This document shows positions 25,184 through 33,153 of a stretch of DNA of 64,000 nt, in pieces (position 1 is the stretch's first letter; each line of letters starts with the position of its first letter). A program made the position numbers and the translations under genes. The stretch is from CAVTWS01 sp963738445 (lineage in GTDB: Bacteria > Actinomycetota > Acidimicrobiia > Acidimicrobiales > SHLQ01): positions 310,001 to 374,000 of the forward strand of contig CAVTWS010000004.1 of NCBI GenBank assembly GCA_963738445.1, given 5' to 3'. The notes under the pieces are model-generated. The model saw nothing but the letters and a program-made list of their open reading frames with translations. It ran no database searches and was not told the DNA's origin.

Positions 25184-25957
25184 ATGGGAGCTGCAGTCGA
25201 CCTCACTGCCATCCTCGTGGAGGACGATCCGGTGCCCGGACTTTGGGCGACGATCGACTCCGGGCGAATGGACGAGCTCGTTCCGGAGCTCGGCGCGCTC
25301 CGGATGGAGCAGGACCCGATCCACCGGCACAAGGATGTCCTGACCCACACCATCGCCGTGGTGAGCAACACCGAGCCCCGTGTGCGGGTACGGCTCGCCG
25401 CGCTGTTCCACGACATCGCCAAACCCCTCACCCGGTCCTACGAGGACGGCACGGTCACCTTCCGTCATCACGAGGCCGTCGGCGCCAAGATGACCCGCAA
25501 GCGGATGCGTGAGCTCGGCTACGCCGACGACATGGTCGCGGATGTGGCGAACCTCGTGCGGCTGTCGGGCCGCTTCAAGGGGTACGCCGACGGCTGGAGC
25601 GATTCCGCGGTCCGGCGGTATGCCCGGGATGCCGGCCACCTGCTGGGCGACCTCAACCACCTCGTGCGATGCGATTGCACCACGAGGAACAAGGTGAAGG
25701 CGGCCGAGATCCAGCGCCTGGTCGACGATCTCGAGAAGCGCATCAAGGAGCTGGCCGAAGCCGATCGTCGAGCGGCCGAGCGACCCGGCATCGACGGCGC
25801 CGCGGTCATGGAGCACCTCGGAGTCCCGCCGGGCCCCATCGTCGGTCGCGCCCTGGCCATGCTCCTGGCGGTCAAACGATCCGAAGGCGATCTGTCCGAC
25901 GAGGCGCTTCGCGACCGGCTCGATGCCTGGTGGGCCGAGCAACCCGAACACCCCTAG
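25184..25957 (+). CDS. Stand-alone HD-domain protein resembling the C-terminal half of CCA-adding enzymes
   Basis: 257 aa. The HD core is seen in HRHKDVLTHTIAVV and AALFHDIAKPLTR, followed by FRHHEAVGAKMTRKRM. The segments RDAGHLLGDLNHLVRCDCTTRN and PGIDGAAVMEHLGVPPGPIVG correspond to the region after the HD domain in actinobacterial tRNA nucleotidyltransferases (PcnA type). The N-terminal nucleotidyltransferase domain with its GxxD metal motif is absent, so it cannot add CCA by itself. It could be a phosphatase or phosphodiesterase acting on tRNA ends or nucleotides. No upstream gene supplies the missing half. The next gene starts within its 3' end. Confidence 0.82.
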   Translation: MGAAVDLTAILVEDDPVPGLWATIDSGRMDELVPELGALRMEQDPIHRHKDVLTHTIAVVSNTEPRVRVRLAALFHDIAKPLTRSYEDGTVTFRHHEAVGAKMTRKRMRELGYADDMVADVANLVRLSGRFKGYADGWSDSAVRRYARDAGHLLGDLNHLVRCDCTTRNKVKAAEIQRLVDDLEKRIKELAEADRRAAERPGIDGAAVMEHLGVPPGPIVGRALAMLLAVKRSEGDLSDEALRDRLDAWWAEQPEHP

Positions 25958-26666
25958 CCCGGACACCGACCGGCGCCGGCGTTTGCTGCCGACGGCTGGT
26001 CGCGGCTACCACGGGTGGATGCGCTCGCTCCTTCCCCCTGACGGTGACCTCGAGATCGTGCACAGCCGCGAGTACGAGACCCGCGTGTACCTCGTGTCGG
26101 AGAACGAGTTCCTGGTGCGCGGCGCATTCCGCGATGTGGCGCCTCCCGGGCTCTATGTGGGCATCGATCCCGTCCCGATGACCGTTCATCACATGGTTGT
26201 CGAGCTGCGGGTCGCCGTTCCAGGGCTCGTCATCACCGACGTCGACGTCGTGTTCGAGACCCACCCCAACCCGACGTGTCCCTCGATCACCGAGCACTAC
26301 GGCAACCTCGTCGGGCTCAGCGTCGCCCGGGGTTTCACCCACCGCGTGCGCGAGCTCTTCGGTGGGCCTCGGGGCTGCACCCACACCACCGCGCTGCTCC
26401 AGGCCATGGCCCCGGCGGTCGTCCAGGCGATGTGGGCGCTGCGGATGAAGTCGTACCGCGCTCCGTCGGGCGGGTCGGTGGGGGCCTCGGCCGATCAGCG
26501 GGAGGCCGCCATCGCGGGGAACCTCAACACGTGCCATGTGTGGGCGGAGGACGGTGAGCACGTGGCGTTCCTGCGGCGGGGCGGCGCTCCCCGCCCGCCG
26601 ATCCCCGTGCTGGCCCGACTGGATGAGCTCGGCCTCGACCCGGACGGCTGGCGCCCGGGCGGCTGA
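25923..26666 (+). CDS. DUF2889-family protein
   Basis: 247 aa. The segments CPSITEHYGNLVGLSVARGF, VRELFGGPRGCTHTTALLQ and HVWAEDGEHVA fit DUF2889, a family of unknown function; the invariant cysteines and histidines in GCTH and the NTCHVW patch suggest a metal-binding or thiol site. The start ATG overlaps the HD gene by 35 bp; ATG 26019 is a shorter option, and the first 32 residues look unlike the family. Co-direction and overlap suggest the HD and DUF2889 genes are co-expressed. A type II toxin-antitoxin pair follows 38 bp later and is probably separate. Confidence 0.8.
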   Translation: MPGGPSNPNTPSPDTDRRRRLLPTAGRGYHGWMRSLLPPDGDLEIVHSREYETRVYLVSENEFLVRGAFRDVAPPGLYVGIDPVPMTVHHMVVELRVAVPGLVITDVDVVFETHPNPTCPSITEHYGNLVGLSVARGFTHRVRELFGGPRGCTHTTALLQAMAPAVVQAMWALRMKSYRAPSGGSVGASADQREAAIAGNLNTCHVWAEDGEHVAFLRRGGAPRPPIPVLARLDELGLDPDGWRPGG

Positions 26667-26704
26667 ACAGCCGATGTGTCTACATTGCCGAGTACTGTGG
26701 TCAC

Positions 26705-26962
26705 ATGGACATCGGAGTTCGCGAGCTCAAGCAGAACCTCAGCGCCGTGCTGGATCGGGTGTCGCGCGGGGAAACGGTGCGGGTGACCGATCGGGGGGTG
26801 CCCAAGGCGCTCCTTTCGCCCATCACTGACGAGGCCGGGTTGCAACGCGGCATCGACGAGGGTTGGGTGCGGGCCGCGACGCAACGAGGTATGGGACCGG
26901 TGCGCCGGGTGCGCTCCACCTCGACGATCCGTGACGTGTTGGCCGAGGACCGCCAGGGATGA
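26705..26962 (+). CDS. Phd/YefM-family antitoxin
   Basis: 85 aa. The N-terminal segment DIGVRELKQNLSAVLDRVSRGETVRV is the Phd/YefM DNA-binding and dimerisation fold; the C-terminal tail with arginines binds the toxin. It overlaps the PIN toxin gene by ATGA at 26959-26962, the classic antitoxin-first arrangement. A short AT-rich stretch (26672-26702) precedes the ATG at very short distance and probably holds the autoregulated promoter. The pair is type II; a Phd-type antitoxin with a PIN toxin is a known combination. Confidence 0.88.
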   Translation: MDIGVRELKQNLSAVLDRVSRGETVRVTDRGVPKALLSPITDEAGLQRGIDEGWVRAATQRGMGPVRRVRSTSTIRDVLAEDRQG

Positions 26963-27363
26963 CCACCTACGTCGATTCCAGCGCGCTCATGAAGCGATAT
27001 GTCGAGGAGCCCGATTCCGACTATGCGGAACAACTCCTCGGCACGGACCCCGTGCTCGTGACGTCGTGCGTCACGATCGTCGAGGTGCGACGAAACCTGG
27101 CCCGCCTACTGGATGGCAGTGACCTGATCTCCCAGCAGATGCAGTTCTCGGCCGATGTCGATTCGTTCGCGCTGGTGAGCTGTGACGAGGCCCTCGCGAC
27201 AGCTGCAGCCGACGTCGCCGAAGTCGTCGGGGTTCGCTCCCTCGATGCGATTCATCTGGCCTCGGCGCAACGCCTCCGGATTCCGTCGCTCACGTTCTTG
27301 ACCTTCGACTTGCGTCAAGCACAGGCGGCCCGGTCGCTCGGGTTGGCCGTAGCCGGCGTATGA
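26959..27363 (+). CDS. PIN-domain toxin (VapC-type ribonuclease)
   Basis: 134 aa. The four acidic PIN-site residues are recognisable: YVDSSALMKRY near the N-terminus, VEVRR, and RSLDAIHLASA with a final TFDLRQAQ. VapC toxins cleave tRNA or rRNA in a Mg-dependent manner. Translation is coupled to the Phd antitoxin through the overlapping ATGA. All acidic positions look intact, so the toxin is probably functional. Its RNA target cannot be deduced. A second PIN-toxin pair occurs at 37287-37933, with a different antitoxin family. Confidence 0.9.
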   Translation: MTTYVDSSALMKRYVEEPDSDYAEQLLGTDPVLVTSCVTIVEVRRNLARLLDGSDLISQQMQFSADVDSFALVSCDEALATAAADVAEVVGVRSLDAIHLASAQRLRIPSLTFLTFDLRQAQAARSLGLAVAGV

Positions 27364-27387
27364 CGCCGCTCGCTCGTGGGCCTGGCC

Positions 27388-28317
27388 TCAATACGGGCGG
27401 CCCCATTTGTCCGCGGGCGGGGCCCAGGTCTCAGTGGGACCGCTGTCGTACCGTTCGTCGCGTCCGCCGCCATAGCTTCCTCGTCGGGGCGCCATGGTCC
27501 GCCAGACGATGCTCGCGACGACCAGCACGACGCCCATCAACGCCAGCAGGGTCGCCGGGCGCTGGATGTGGTCGCCGATGGCCGACGCCAGGGGACGAGC
27601 GACGGGAATGTCGTCGACCTCGGTGTAGCGGGCGTCGACGAGCTCGGGAAGGACCCACGCGAAGATGAGGTGGCCCGCGGCGATGGCGATCAACCCGAGG
27701 CCGAGTGACAACAGCACCCGGTGGCGCTTCCCGTGGATGACGAACGCGGTCGCGGCGAGAGCCACCGCGGCGAGGAAGGCCCAATTGACGCCCGTGTCGA
27801 CGGCGCTGCGCACCCACGACAGACGCGGCGTGCTGTCGACGGGGATGGTCACCCGGAGCTGATTGGCCTCCGGGAACAGCTGAGCGAGGGCGGGCTCCTG
27901 CTCGGCCGCGGCGGCCCGAGCCACCTCGGTGACGGCGGTGGCGTCGATCACGATGGGACCGTTGCGGTCCTCGAAGATGTGGGCGTGGAGCTCGACGAGG
28001 CTCGCCCGGACCGCTTCCCGGAACTCCGGCGACGCCACGGTCGTGTCGGCGACCGTGCGGGCGGCCGCCCGGGTGTCGAATCCGAAGGTCTCGGTCGCCT
28101 GCTCGTGAGGCATGACCAGGACGTCCGTCTCGAACGCGTCGACGATCTCCTCGGCGAAAGCGTCCCGCACGGATTCGCTGTCCAGGAGGTTGGTGACCGC
28201 ATCGGACACGGTGTCAGGCTCGAACACGAGCTTGCGGGCCACCGCCGCCGAGTAGGCGAAGCTGGTCACGGCGAGCGTCAGCGCGACCAAGAGCCCGGCG
28301 AGGGCGCCGCGGGCCAT
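27388..28317 (-). CDS. Membrane protein of unknown function
   Basis: 309 aa. It has an N-terminal hydrophobic segment (ARGALAGLLVALTLAVTSFAYSA), an outside domain of about 150 residues with helices such as DAVTNLLDSESVRDAFAEEIV, then three further hydrophobic segments (WAFLAAVALAATAFVI, LLSLGLGLIAIAAGHLIFAWVL, LLALMGVVLVVASIVW) and a basic, tyrosine-rich cytoplasmic tail. No known domain is recognised. The start ATG at 28317 overlaps the stop of the upstream amidohydrolase (TGATG), so the pair is translated together. The much longer frame to 28797 is antisense to that gene. Confidence 0.75.
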   Translation of the reverse strand: MARGALAGLLVALTLAVTSFAYSAAVARKLVFEPDTVSDAVTNLLDSESVRDAFAEEIVDAFETDVLVMPHEQATETFGFDTRAAARTVADTTVASPEFREAVRASLVELHAHIFEDRNGPIVIDATAVTEVARAAAAEQEPALAQLFPEANQLRVTIPVDSTPRLSWVRSAVDTGVNWAFLAAVALAATAFVIHGKRHRVLLSLGLGLIAIAAGHLIFAWVLPELVDARYTEVDDIPVARPLASAIGDHIQRPATLLALMGVVLVVASIVWRTMAPRRGSYGGGRDERYDSGPTETWAPPADKWGRPY

Positions 28318-29180
28318 CAGGTCAGGCCCAGGATCCGGGCCGCGTTGTGGCGCAGGAAACGCGGCCAGACGTCGTCGTGGAACGGCACGGTGGGCAGTTC
28401 GGAGAAGATGCGTTCGAGGCTGAGGCCCATGGGGAAGTACCCGGCATACAGCACCCTGTCGGCGCCGTCGGCGTTGGCGTAAGCGACGATGTCGGAAGGG
28501 TAGTGGCGGGGGGCGAAAGCTGATGTCGAGTAGTGGAGTCCGGGCCACGTGCGCATGAGCTCGATGACCAGGCCGGTCCAGGGCTCGGCGCCGTGCCGGG
28601 TGACGATCGTCAGTTCGGGGAAGTCGGCGCAGACCTGATCGAGCCGATCCGCGTGCTGGCTGGACATCGGGACCCGCGGCCCGGGCACGCCGACGTTGAT
28701 GAACATCGGGAGACCCAGTTCCGTGCATGCGAGGTAGAAGGGATACATGGTCGCGTGATCGAGCGGACGCGCCGGGTTGGTGCCGGCGGGGAAACACGTC
28801 ACGGCGATGACGCCGAACTCGTGAACGGCGCGCCGCAGCGCCCGGATCCCGTCGACTCCGTGATTCGGGTCGACGTGGAAGCTGGGGAGAAGCCGACCCG
28901 GAGCACGCGCCACGCTACGGCGCCCCCAGACGTCGTCGAAGGCGACCGGCAGGAGACCCTGGGCGAGGCCGAACCGATCCATCTCGGACAGGAGCATGTC
29001 GGTGAAGTCGATGCCGGCGCCGACCTCGGGCAGGTCCTTGAACAGATAGCCGGCGGGTTGCCGCAGTCGGTGGCTGTCGGCATCGCGTATGGCGCCCGCG
29101 AAATGCTGGGTCCAGTTGTCCCGGTCCGACGGCACGCCGACCATGAGGTCGATCACTCCGAGGTCGGGAGGCCAGAGCAC
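28317..29180 (-). CDS. Amidohydrolase-2-like protein lacking usual metal ligands
   Basis: 287 aa, TIM-barrel amidohydrolase fold. It aligns closely with 39328-40227: shared segments include YLFKDLP / YMFKDVP, VGVPGPRVP / AGIPGPRVP, FPELTIVTRHGAEPW and YAGYFPMGLSLERI. The N-terminal metal motif DxHxH is replaced by IDLMVG, and the late TDYP-type aspartate by AGYFPMG, so canonical zinc hydrolysis is doubtful; the TRHG histidine is kept. The start is GTG. Coupled to a membrane-protein gene downstream. Function unknown; a lyase or decarboxylase role with altered metal dependence is possible. Confidence 0.82.
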   Translation of the reverse strand: MLWPPDLGVIDLMVGVPSDRDNWTQHFAGAIRDADSHRLRQPAGYLFKDLPEVGAGIDFTDMLLSEMDRFGLAQGLLPVAFDDVWGRRSVARAPGRLLPSFHVDPNHGVDGIRALRRAVHEFGVIAVTCFPAGTNPARPLDHATMYPFYLACTELGLPMFINVGVPGPRVPMSSQHADRLDQVCADFPELTIVTRHGAEPWTGLVIELMRTWPGLHYSTSAFAPRHYPSDIVAYANADGADRVLYAGYFPMGLSLERIFSELPTVPFHDDVWPRFLRHNAARILGLT

Positions 29181-29251
29181 GGCGGGAGTGTAGGAGCCCG
29201 GCCGGCCCGCGTAGGCTGCGGCCTTCGTTCGATCCCACCAGGAGCGATGGC

Positions 29252-29719
29252 ATGAAGGAAATCCGATTCGACGACATCGAGGCCCTCCAGGCCGAGATCA
29301 GTGAGGAATGGTCGGACTGGACCAGGGAGATCGAGGTCTCCCAGGAGATGATCAACGAGTTCGCCGAGATCACCGGCGACCGCCAGTGGATCCACGTCGA
29401 TGTCGAGCGGGCCAACCGCGAGTCGCCGTTCGGGGGCCCGATCGCCCACGGTTTCCTCACGCTTAGCCTGTTGCCCCAGATGAACCCCTCGCCGGTGCGG
29501 ATCGTCGGCCACAAGAACGGTGTCAACTACGGCGCCGAGAGCCTGCGGTTCCTCGCTCCGGTCCCGGCGGGCTCGAAGGTCCACGGCCGGGCCCGCATCA
29601 CGGCCGTCAGCCAGCGCCCCACGGGCACGCTCGTGACCACCCAGATCGCCGTCCACGTCGTCGGGCAGGATGAACGCCCGGCCTTGATCTACAACATGCA
29701 GATCCTCAACCAAGGTTGA
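29252..29719 (+). CDS. MaoC-like (R)-enoyl-CoA hydratase
   Basis: 155-aa single hotdog. The hydratase motif is visible as FAEITGDRQWIHVDVERA followed by SPFGGPIAHGFLTLSLLP, in which the aspartate and histidine are the catalytic pair. FLAPVPAGSKVHG is the usual C-terminal strand. It hydrates trans-enoyl-CoA to the R-hydroxy form in beta-oxidation or PHA-type routes. The start at 29252 gives the family N-terminus; an ATG at 29247 in another frame is ignored. An epoxide-hydrolase-like gene follows 23 bp later, suggesting an operon. Confidence 0.92.
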   Translation: MKEIRFDDIEALQAEISEEWSDWTREIEVSQEMINEFAEITGDRQWIHVDVERANRESPFGGPIAHGFLTLSLLPQMNPSPVRIVGHKNGVNYGAESLRFLAPVPAGSKVHGRARITAVSQRPTGTLVTTQIAVHVVGQDERPALIYNMQILNQG

Positions 29720-29742
29720 GTCTGTCCTCAGGAGAACCACCC

Positions 29743-30117
29743 ATGTCAGCGCTTCCTGCCGATCCCGACGCCCTGGTCCGTTCGTTCTGCGCGGCGTGGA
29801 CCCGACGCGATCTCGACGAGATCATGGCGTACTTCGCCGACGACGCCGTGTACCACAACATCCCGATGGAGCCGTCCGTCGGGAAGGACGCCATCCGCGA
29901 GTTCATCGCCGGCTTCTTGGGCATGGCGTCGGACTTCGACTTCGTGGTGCATCGCCAGGTCGCTGCCGGCAACCTCGTGCTCAACGAGCGGACCGACACC
30001 ATGACCATGGGTGACCGCACGATCGCGCTGCCGGTGGCTGGCGCGTTCGAGATCGTCGACGGTCAAATCGCCGCCTGGCGCGACTACTTCGACATGGGTC
30101 AGTTCGCCAACGGCTGA
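29743..30117 (+). CDS. Limonene-epoxide-hydrolase/NTF2-fold protein
   Basis: 124 aa with the cone-shaped NTF2-like fold. The Asp-Arg-Asp site of limonene-1,2-epoxide hydrolase is represented by NERTDTM (Arg and Asp) and AWRDYFDM (Asp), and YFADDAVYHNIPM is the family's N-terminal pocket motif. It would open an epoxide by activating water. The ATG at 29743 has CAGGAG ahead of it; a longer frame exists from 29716. It follows the MaoC gene and ends near a strong inverted repeat. The natural substrate is unknown. Confidence 0.85.
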   Translation: MSALPADPDALVRSFCAAWTRRDLDEIMAYFADDAVYHNIPMEPSVGKDAIREFIAGFLGMASDFDFVVHRQVAAGNLVLNERTDTMTMGDRTIALPVAGAFEIVDGQIAAWRDYFDMGQFANG

Positions 30118-30136
30118 ACCCCCGCCCGCCCCCGCC

Positions 30137-30189
30137 CCCAAATTCGGTTGATGGTCACCTCTTACAGGGGAAACTTCGCCGAATTTGGG
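30137..30189. terminator. Convergent inverted repeat (likely bidirectional terminator)
   Basis: CCCAAATTCGG (30137-30147) and CCGAATTTGGG (30179-30189) form perfect 11-bp arms around a 31-nt loop. The arms are AT-rich compared with the genome and lie exactly between two converging genes (30117 and 30203). A function in ending transcription from both sides is likely; there is no U-run. Confidence 0.6.
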
Positions 30190-30202
30190 TTGGGTGCGGT
30201 GG

Positions 30203-30997
30203 TCAGGCGAGTCGTTTGATCAGGTTGACGGTCGTCAGGTCGCCGCGGGTGACGTCGAGCGACGGGTCGTACCCATAGGCGAGCGGATGGGTGAACGATG
30301 CCAGATCGCCGGGTCGATCGGCACCGGTGGCAAGGATCCATCGCACGAGGGCGCCCTTGAGCAACTTGTTCCAATGGCTGACCGTCGCCAGCTCCACTGC
30401 GCCGGACGGTCGGCGGACCTCGTCGAGGAAGCGCACAGCGATCTGGCGGGTCGGGCCGGTGGCTGACCAGGCGTTCGCGTGCTCCCCGGGCAGAAGGTTC
30501 CAGGTCGTGCGGCCCGCGGCCCGCTCGTCGAGCGCCGGTGACACGGCGGGCCGCCACCACGTGGAGAGCACCCCGAGGGCCGGCAGCGTGGCGCCCATCT
30601 TCAGCTTGTAGTCGGGGATGCGGTCACCCGGCGCCACCACCCCCCACAGGCCGGACAGGATGAGCACCGAGCGGTTGAGGCGGCGGCGTTCGGTGGCGCC
30701 CAGCGACGCTGCATCGAGGGCGTCGTAGAGGACGCCGGTGTAACGCTCGATCGCCGGGCGGGTACGGCCGGCGGCGGCGGCCCGGTTCGCGGCGGTGGCG
30801 TCGTCCAACGCCGTGCCTTTGACGCCGAGAAGCTTGGCCCGTTGCGCTTCGGGGCTCCGCATGGCGGTCGCCAACGCCTCGAGGACCTCCTGGCGGGCCT
30901 CGGTCAGGTCGATGGCGAAGGGCCGGTCAGACCACGGAGCCCCCCGGCCGCCGGCGGCCTTGCCCTCCGACGGCGGCAGAAGGATCAGAGGAGTCAT
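30203..30997 (-). CDS. yaaA: YaaA-family (DUF328) peroxide-stress protein
   Basis: 264 aa. The start LILLPPSEGKA, the middle RYTGVLYDALDA and LILSGLWGVVAPGDRIPDYKLKMG, and the end region SHWNKLLKGALVRWIL are hallmarks of YaaA, which lowers free iron and protects DNA under peroxide stress in Escherichia coli. Its length matches. The ATG at 30997 overlaps the stop of the thioesterase gene upstream (ATGA), so they are translated together. It is cytosolic. No peroxide-response operator is recognised. Confidence 0.92.
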   Translation of the reverse strand: MTPLILLPPSEGKAAGGRGAPWSDRPFAIDLTEARQEVLEALATAMRSPEAQRAKLLGVKGTALDDATAANRAAAAGRTRPAIERYTGVLYDALDAASLGATERRRLNRSVLILSGLWGVVAPGDRIPDYKLKMGATLPALGVLSTWWRPAVSPALDERAAGRTTWNLLPGEHANAWSATGPTRQIAVRFLDEVRRPSGAVELATVSHWNKLLKGALVRWILATGADRPGDLASFTHPLAYGYDPSLDVTRGDLTTVNLIKRLA

Positions 30998-31833
30998 AGA
31001 CCGGGTCGAGGATCCACGGGCCACACGCGAACGATGAGGGTGGTCATGAGCCGGTTCGACTCGCCCGTGTCGTAGAGCTCGACGTGGATGGATCCGTTGG
31101 CCGGATCCCCGATGAAGGCGGCCGATGACACCACAGGTCCGGTGCGGCCCATGGCGAGGTAGCGGACGTCCGCGTGGGTGACCACACACGGTCGACCGAG
31201 CACGTGTTCGGCCAGGACCTCGGCGGCTCGTTCCCCGACCGACGCCACCATCGCCCCCTGCATGGCCCCGGCCGGGTTCCGGAGATCGTCGCGGAGCACG
31301 ACGCTGACGCGCCCGGCGGATGCGTCGACGACCTCGATCCCGATCGCCTCCTCGAGCGGCAGCTTCAGGGGGGCTCGTTGGGTGATGCGACGCTCCGGGG
31401 TGAGGTGAGGCCGCGGCGGATCGCCGTGGCGTCGAGCCACCCGGATGTAGCTCGCCTGGCCGTAGCCGAACGACGCGCCGCTGCCGTCGGTCATGGTCAC
31501 CTCGGCGGTGACCAGGTTGCGGCCTCGCCGCAACAGCGCGGCCTTGGCGTCGATGCGTGCCGGCGCGGGCCGGGGCGGGCACCACGACGACAGGTCGGCG
31601 GTGAACACCCAGTCGCTGTCGCTGAACTTCTCGGCGATGAATCCGGCCAGCATGTCGACCATCATCACGTGAACGGTGGCCCGGAGCAGGCCGTGACGGC
31701 ACACGTTCGGATAGGGGACGATGACCCCGTTGGGTTCGTCGGCCAGCGGATCCGCGGTGATGCCGAGCCGGGTGATCGGCGATTCGAGCATCCGGTCCGT
31801 CAACTCCTGGAGCTCGGCTCGCTCGTCGTTCAT
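30994..31833 (-). CDS. Double-hotdog PaaI/YigI-type thioesterase-like protein
   Basis: 279 aa formed by two hotdog domains in tandem. The first (about residues 25-145) has HGLLRATVHVMMVDMLAGF, the second (about 165-275) has NPAGAMQGAMVASVGERAAEVLAEH, where the helix after the GAMQG patch aligns with the thioesterase active region. Some family members lack a clear catalytic acid, so thioesterase activity is probable but not certain. Start at 31833 is the sensible N-terminus; the long frame to 32973 is antisense. The stop overlaps the YaaA start. It diverges from the SRPBCC gene. Confidence 0.82.
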   Translation of the reverse strand: MNDERAELQELTDRMLESPITRLGITADPLADEPNGVIVPYPNVCRHGLLRATVHVMMVDMLAGFIAEKFSDSDWVFTADLSSWCPPRPAPARIDAKAALLRRGRNLVTAEVTMTDGSGASFGYGQASYIRVARRHGDPPRPHLTPERRITQRAPLKLPLEEAIGIEVVDASAGRVSVVLRDDLRNPAGAMQGAMVASVGERAAEVLAEHVLGRPCVVTHADVRYLAMGRTGPVVSSAAFIGDPANGSIHVELYDTGESNRLMTTLIVRVWPVDPRPGL

Positions 31834-31935
31834 GGCGCCACCCTTCCACCGACTCCCACTCCGTTGCGAACCGGGCCGAGCCCGTCGATCCGGCGCCACT
31901 GCTACTGTCGGGCGGACAGCAGATGCGGGGTTGAC

Positions 31936-32412
31936 ATGACCGAACCGGACCGACTCATCACCGTGCAGCGCCTGATCCCGGCGCCTCCGGAACGGATCTT
32001 CGACATCCTCGCCGACCCGCGTCGGCACCCCGAGATCGACGGTTCGGGCACGGTGAAACAGGCCGACGTCGACGGACCCGAGCGCCTGTCCGAAGGCGCC
32101 CGGTTCGGCATGGCCATGAAGCTCGGGTTCTCCTATCGAATGGTCAGCACCGTCACGGAGTTCGCCGAGAACGAGCGCATCGCCTGGGCGCCCAGACCCG
32201 AGGTCCGGGGCAAGGTCAAAGAGACGATGGCCGGCCGCGTCTACCGGTACGAGCTCCAGCCGACCGACGGCGGCACGCTCGTCCGGGAGACGTGGGACGC
32301 CACCGCGGAGCAAGGCTGGTTCATGCACAAACTTCTGCGCACACCGGCCAAGGTGCGGTCGGCGATGGAGAAGACGCTCGAACGGCTCGAGCAGGCGGCC
32401 ACAGGAGGCTGA
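31936..32412 (+). CDS. SRPBCC-family protein
   Basis: 158 aa. The START/Bet v1-like pattern is clear: VQRLIPAPPERIFDILADPRRHPEIDGSG at the start, GARFGMAMKLG and MVSTVTEF in the middle, and a final amphipathic helix VRSAMEKTLERLEQA. The fold binds hydrophobic ligands such as lipids or polyketides. No catalytic site is obvious. A weak dyad CTGTC-GGGCG-GACAG lies 22 bp before its ATG. Four bp downstream, the lipoprotein gene begins, so they may be co-transcribed. The true start is 31936; the upstream open frame is antisense to the thioesterase. Confidence 0.88.
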   Translation: MTEPDRLITVQRLIPAPPERIFDILADPRRHPEIDGSGTVKQADVDGPERLSEGARFGMAMKLGFSYRMVSTVTEFAENERIAWAPRPEVRGKVKETMAGRVYRYELQPTDGGTLVRETWDATAEQGWFMHKLLRTPAKVRSAMEKTLERLEQAATGG

Positions 32413-32415
32413 GAC

Positions 32416-33147
32416 ATGGCGGTACGGCGGATCGGCAGGACGGCGCTCTTCTTGCTCTTGGCGTGGGCGGTGGTGGCGTGCGGCGACGACGACGATGGCA
32501 CGCTCACCAGCGGCGAGCCCGTCGATACGCTCGCCCGCAGCGAGCCGGATACGACGGAATCGATCGGGACCACCTCGATCCCGGTCGTCCAGACGACCGT
32601 CGTCGCCCCCACCGAGGCCACGGTGGTGGCGCCGCCGGAGGAACCGGGCGTGGACCCGGACTTCGAGGAAGTCGGGGGTGAGCCCGCCGAGGAGCTCACG
32701 GTCATCGAGGGGTTCGAACTCGATCCCGTCGATTGCGGCGAATGGGTTGGCGTGAGCCCCGAGGCCGAGATCTGCGACACCTTCTCGCGGTGGGTGCGGG
32801 TCGACACGCCCGACGCCGATCGGGTGCAGATGTTCGAGGGGGGCGAGGACATCGCCGACGACATCACGTCGGGATTCGAGCAGTTCTACGACTCGGTCAA
32901 GTTCGCCACGGCCGAGGTCCGAGAGATCACGGTGCTCAGTGACACTGCGGCCGAAGTCGAGTTCGAGGTGCACTGGATGGACGGGCCATCGCCGATCTTC
33001 CCCGATCCGATCGTCGGTTATGCGGTGTGGTCCGAACCCCGCTGGCGGGTGAGTCGGCTCACGTCGTGTTCGATGGCGTTGGCCTTCGGAACCGACTGCG
33101 AAAATCTCGATCTGTCGTTCCTGCCCGAGGGCCCGGCCCCGGCCTGA
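32416..33147 (+). CDS. Lipoprotein of unknown function
   Basis: 243 aa. The signal FLLLAWAVVACGDDDDG has a clean lipobox (VVAC), so the mature protein is attached to the outer face of the membrane. A threonine-, valine- and glutamate-rich low-complexity linker (about residues 30-95) leads to a globular domain from VDCGEW onwards with three cysteines (ICDTF, TSCSM, TDCEN) that may form disulfides. No domain is recognised. It follows the SRPBCC gene after 3 bp. Acidic overall, like many actinobacterial surface lipoproteins. Confidence 0.8.
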   Translation: MAVRRIGRTALFLLLAWAVVACGDDDDGTLTSGEPVDTLARSEPDTTESIGTTSIPVVQTTVVAPTEATVVAPPEEPGVDPDFEEVGGEPAEELTVIEGFELDPVDCGEWVGVSPEAEICDTFSRWVRVDTPDADRVQMFEGGEDIADDITSGFEQFYDSVKFATAEVREITVLSDTAAEVEFEVHWMDGPSPIFPDPIVGYAVWSEPRWRVSRLTSCSMALAFGTDCENLDLSFLPEGPAPA

Positions 33148-33153
33148 CGAGAG

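Noticed and set aside
30994..32973. 659-aa thioesterase fusion
   Set aside because: The upstream 380 residues are antisense to SRPBCC and the lipoprotein; the thioesterase fold starts at 31833.
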